Source of the DNA: an uncultured bacterium | GTDB lineage: Bacteria; Eisenbacteria; RBG-16-71-46; CAIMUX01 | Direction: 5' to 3' | Assembly: GCA_946886185.1 (NCBI GenBank) | Contig: CAMPIC010000164.1 | Coordinates: 1 to 6,603 of the forward strand | DNA length: 6,603 bases | Shown: positions 4,161-6,603 of the stretch, in pieces | Layout: each line of letters starts with the position of its first letter | Numbering within the stretch: the stretch's first letter is position 1 | The notes under the pieces: generated by a model | What the model saw: only the letters and a program-made list of their open reading frames with translations | The model's database searches: none | What the model was told of the DNA's origin: nothing | Translations under genes and position numbers: made by a program

Positions 4161-6603
4161 ATGTCATCTACTCCCGATCTCTGGAAACCATCGTCCCGGC
4201 CCTTGCTTTACGTGCTCTTTGCAGCGTCAGGGGCGGCTGGGCTCATTTACGAGCTGATCTGGACTCGTGAACTGGCGCTGGTGTTCGGAGGCACGACCTT
4301 CGCGATCACAACCGTTTTGGTTGCGTTCATGACCGGTCTTGGACTGGGGAGCTATCTCTCCGGACGGATCGCGTCGCGAGTGGCTCGACCAGCGCGGGTA
4401 TACGGCGCACTCGAAATCGCGATCGGGCTTTATGGCCTGACGGTACCGTTCCTACTTGACCTCGCGTTGCCCTTGTATCGCACACTCCAGGGGGCGTCGG
4501 GAGGAGATCCCGGCATTCTCGTGGCGGCGCGCTTCCTGGTCGGGAGCGCTGTCCTGATCGTGCCGACCACCCTGATGGGAGCTACGCTTCCCCTCCTCGT
4601 GCATTTCCTCGTACGCGGAGACGTCCTTCCGGGACGAAGCGTCGCGTATTTGTACGGCATCAATACGCTGGGCGCGGTGCTCGGCTCGGCATTGGCCGGC
4701 TTCGTGCTCATCGAAGCGCTGGGACTGACACGCGCAAACCAATCCGCCGCAGGGCTAAACTTGACAGTCGGGCTCCTGGCGCTGCTCTTCCTGGGACGCC
4801 GCAAGGAACTCCCAGCCGAAATCCCACGGACCGACGACGCGCTGCGGATAGCCGAGCCTCTTTCCGGGCGTAATCCAAAACGCCGACCAGGTCTCAGCGA
4901 TCGACCGACCTCAGTGGTCGCCTCTTCAGGCTTTGCCAGGCTCACTTCCGGACAGCGTCTCGGAGTGTTTGCCGCGCTCTGCATCTCAGGTCTCACGTCC
5001 ATGGCGTATCAGATCGTTTGGACCCGGGCGCTCGTGATGTGCATCGGATCGAGCACGTATGCATTCACATCGATACTCACCACCTTTATCCTCGGGATCG
5101 GGATCGGCAGTCTCCTCGTCGCGCCATGGGTCGATCGGTGGCGGCATCCGATGCGCATATTCGCAGGCGTCCAACTCGCTGTGGCGTTATCCGCACTCGC
5201 GATCAAGCCGATCCTGGGACAGTTCCCGCTCACTGCCTATGCGCTGGTCACCAAACTTTCGGAAAATTACCTGGGACTGGTAGCAGCGCAATTCGGGCTC
5301 ATCGCGACTCTTTTCCTCGTCCCTACTTTGCTGATGGGACTCGTGATGCCGCTCGCCGTTCGCCTCCTAGCGGCGGGACGCGAGGATTCAGCCGCGATCA
5401 CCGGTCGTGCCTATGCGACCAACACCATCGGAGCGGTGTTAGGAGCGTTCCTGGCGGGATTCTTCCTGATCCGTGGATCGATCTTGGGCCTGGAGGGTAC
5501 GATCGTTTTCGCGGTCGCCCTCAACGCGGTCGCCGCCAGCATGCTCTTCATGCTCTCCGAACCCTCTTGGCGCGTAGGACAGCGCATGGCAACGGCTGTC
5601 GCCATCGTTCTCGTGGTTCCTTTCCTGGGTGGGATCAGCGGCTCCTGGAGCTATGAATACTTCTCGAGCGCGCCGTTCCTCGCGAATATGGATCCGCGCC
5701 TGTATCGGGAACGGAATGAGGTGATCTACTACCGCGACGGTGTCGATCTTTCCGTTGGCGTGCTACAGAATCGGGCAACGCCGACCAAACGCGCGCTCAC
5801 TGTCAACGGCAAGACCGACGCATCGACTGAGTCAGCCGACATGGGAACACAACTCCTGGCTGGTCATATCCCGGCTACGCTGCTGCCTGAGGGAGACCGG
5901 GCATGCATCATCGGACTGGGGGGTGGGTTCACGCTCGCTGCGGTCGCGCAGCACCCCTACTTTCGAAGCATCGAATGCGTCGAGATATCCGACGAGGTGG
6001 TCATTGCGGCCCGCGCGTATTTCGGACAGTTCACGCACCATGTGCTGAACCAGGATGATCGGGTGCGACTGGTTCGTGGCGATGGTCGCAACCACCTTTT
6101 GCTCTCCGAAAAAACATACGACCTAATCGTCTCGGAGCCATCCAATCCCTGGATCGCAGGAGTCAGCAACCTGTTTACCCGCGAGTTTTTCGAGCTTTGC
6201 CATTCGAGACTCTCGAAGCGGGGCCTCTGCGCCATCTGGTTGCACAGTTACATGATGACTGAAGCGAATTTCAGGATGATCGTTCATACTTTTTGCCAAG
6301 TCTTCCCGGAAGTCAGCGTCTGGCAATGCAGCCCGACGGATTACATCCTTGTAGGATCTCCCTCTCCTCTCAGTCTCAACCTCGATGATCTCCGAGAACG
6401 GTATGAGGCGGAACCTGTCCGCGTCGACCTCTTCCGGCTCGGGATTACCCGTGTGGAGCAGCTCCTGGGCACGTACGCGAGCGGCGGCCCTGCGCTCCGC
6501 GCGTGGGCGGAGGAGGGGGAGGTGATCAACACCGACGACAATGCCGCGCTGGAGTTCCGGGCACCGCGCTCGATGTACTACCGGAACGACCACGCTCTTA
6601 CGC
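4161..6603 (+). CDS. Fused MFS-like transporter/spermidine-synthase-like protein (3' end outside window)
   Basis: The frame is uninterrupted from ATG 4161 to the window edge (814 residues, no stop). Residues about 15-213 and 268-480 are two homologous hydrophobic halves with repeated motifs: YELIWTR and YQIVWTR, VPTTLMG and VPTLLMG, NTLGAVLG and NTIGAVLG. A polar, basic linker of about 50 residues separates them. From about 530 a methyltransferase-fold domain follows: GLGGGFT (585-591, SAM or decarboxylated-SAM loop), ECVEIS (acidic strand-2 end), RGDGR, then YDLIVSEPSNPW (653-664), LFTREFFEL and NTDDNAALEFRAPRSMY (from 790). This matches proteins called fused MFS/spermidine synthase. Spermidine synthases carry a catalytic Asp near the SEPSNP position, missing here, so polyamine synthesis is doubtful and the true reaction is unknown. 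No good ribosome binding site precedes 4161. The frame extends upstream to ATG 4074 with TTG 4131 and GTG 4125 between, but relatives start close to helix 1, so 4161 is preferred. Confidence 0.86.
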   Translation, partial: MSSTPDLWKPSSRPLLYVLFAASGAAGLIYELIWTRELALVFGGTTFAITTVLVAFMTGLGLGSYLSGRIASRVARPARVYGALEIAIGLYGLTVPFLLDLALPLYRTLQGASGGDPGILVAARFLVGSAVLIVPTTLMGATLPLLVHFLVRGDVLPGRSVAYLYGINTLGAVLGSALAGFVLIEALGLTRANQSAAGLNLTVGLLALLFLGRRKELPAEIPRTDDALRIAEPLSGRNPKRRPGLSDRPTSVVASSGFARLTSGQRLGVFAALCISGLTSMAYQIVWTRALVMCIGSSTYAFTSILTTFILGIGIGSLLVAPWVDRWRHPMRIFAGVQLAVALSALAIKPILGQFPLTAYALVTKLSENYLGLVAAQFGLIATLFLVPTLLMGLVMPLAVRLLAAGREDSAAITGRAYATNTIGAVLGAFLAGFFLIRGSILGLEGTIVFAVALNAVAASMLFMLSEPSWRVGQRMATAVAIVLVVPFLGGISGSWSYEYFSSAPFLANMDPRLYRERNEVIYYRDGVDLSVGVLQNRATPTKRALTVNGKTDASTESADMGTQLLAGHIPATLLPEGDRACIIGLGGGFTLAAVAQHPYFRSIECVEISDEVVIAARAYFGQFTHHVLNQDDRVRLVRGDGRNHLLLSEKTYDLIVSEPSNPWIAGVSNLFTREFFELCHSRLSKRGLCAIWLHSYMMTEANFRMIVHTFCQVFPEVSVWQCSPTDYILVGSPSPLSLNLDDLRERYEAEPVRVDLFRLGITRVEQLLGTYASGGPALRAWAEEGEVINTDDNAALEFRAPRSMYYRNDHALT

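Noticed and set aside
6123..6593. 156-codon minus-strand frame at the right end
   Set aside because: It is opposite the conserved SEPSNPW to NTDDN part of the synthase-like domain and has no motif of its own.

Overview
The window comes from a GC-rich bacterial chromosome. Hand counts of single 60-base lines give about 67% GC in the middle (2281-2340) and 75% near the right end (6481-6540). Nothing fixes the taxon. The gene set (electron-transfer flavoprotein, hotdog thioesterase, and large membrane proteins of the TMTC-like and MFS/spermidine-synthase-like types) is common in environmental, often metagenome-derived, bacteria. All five supported genes lie on the + strand, with no mobile element, RNA gene or CRISPR array visible.

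Left part (1-1831): the C-terminal FAD-binding half of an electron-transfer flavoprotein alpha subunit runs in from outside the window. It is followed without a gap by a YciA-like acyl-CoA thioesterase whose best start is a CTG overlapping the etfA stop codon. Together they suggest a fatty-acid or acyl-CoA oxidation operon. After 109 bases comes a 274-residue TIM-barrel protein of the sugar phosphate isomerase/AP endonuclease-2 type, substrate unknown, with a Lys where the family usually has a metal-binding Glu.

Right part (1832-6603): after a short spacer holding an imperfect hairpin comes a multi-pass GT-C membrane glycosyltransferase-like protein with C-terminal TPR repeats, resembling eukaryotic TMTC proteins. 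A 172-base spacer follows, then a very long fused gene that is still open at the window edge: two homologous membrane halves (internal duplication, constant offset of 253 residues) joined to a SAM-binding spermidine-synthase-like domain. Its base composition dips well below its surroundings before recovering inside the same gene.

The least ordinary signal is a short non-coding-type repeat near 1972-2001 and again at 4066-4096. It shares an exact 10-mer and a second 14-base block with 12 matches at nearly the same spacing. The copies lie just upstream of the two big membrane genes, and a weaker relative lies upstream of the TIM-barrel gene. It may be a shared promoter or operator, and it bears on where the TPR gene really starts. 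No complete new system can be claimed from this window; the repeat, the hairpins, the CTG starts and the divergent enzyme active sites are the leads.
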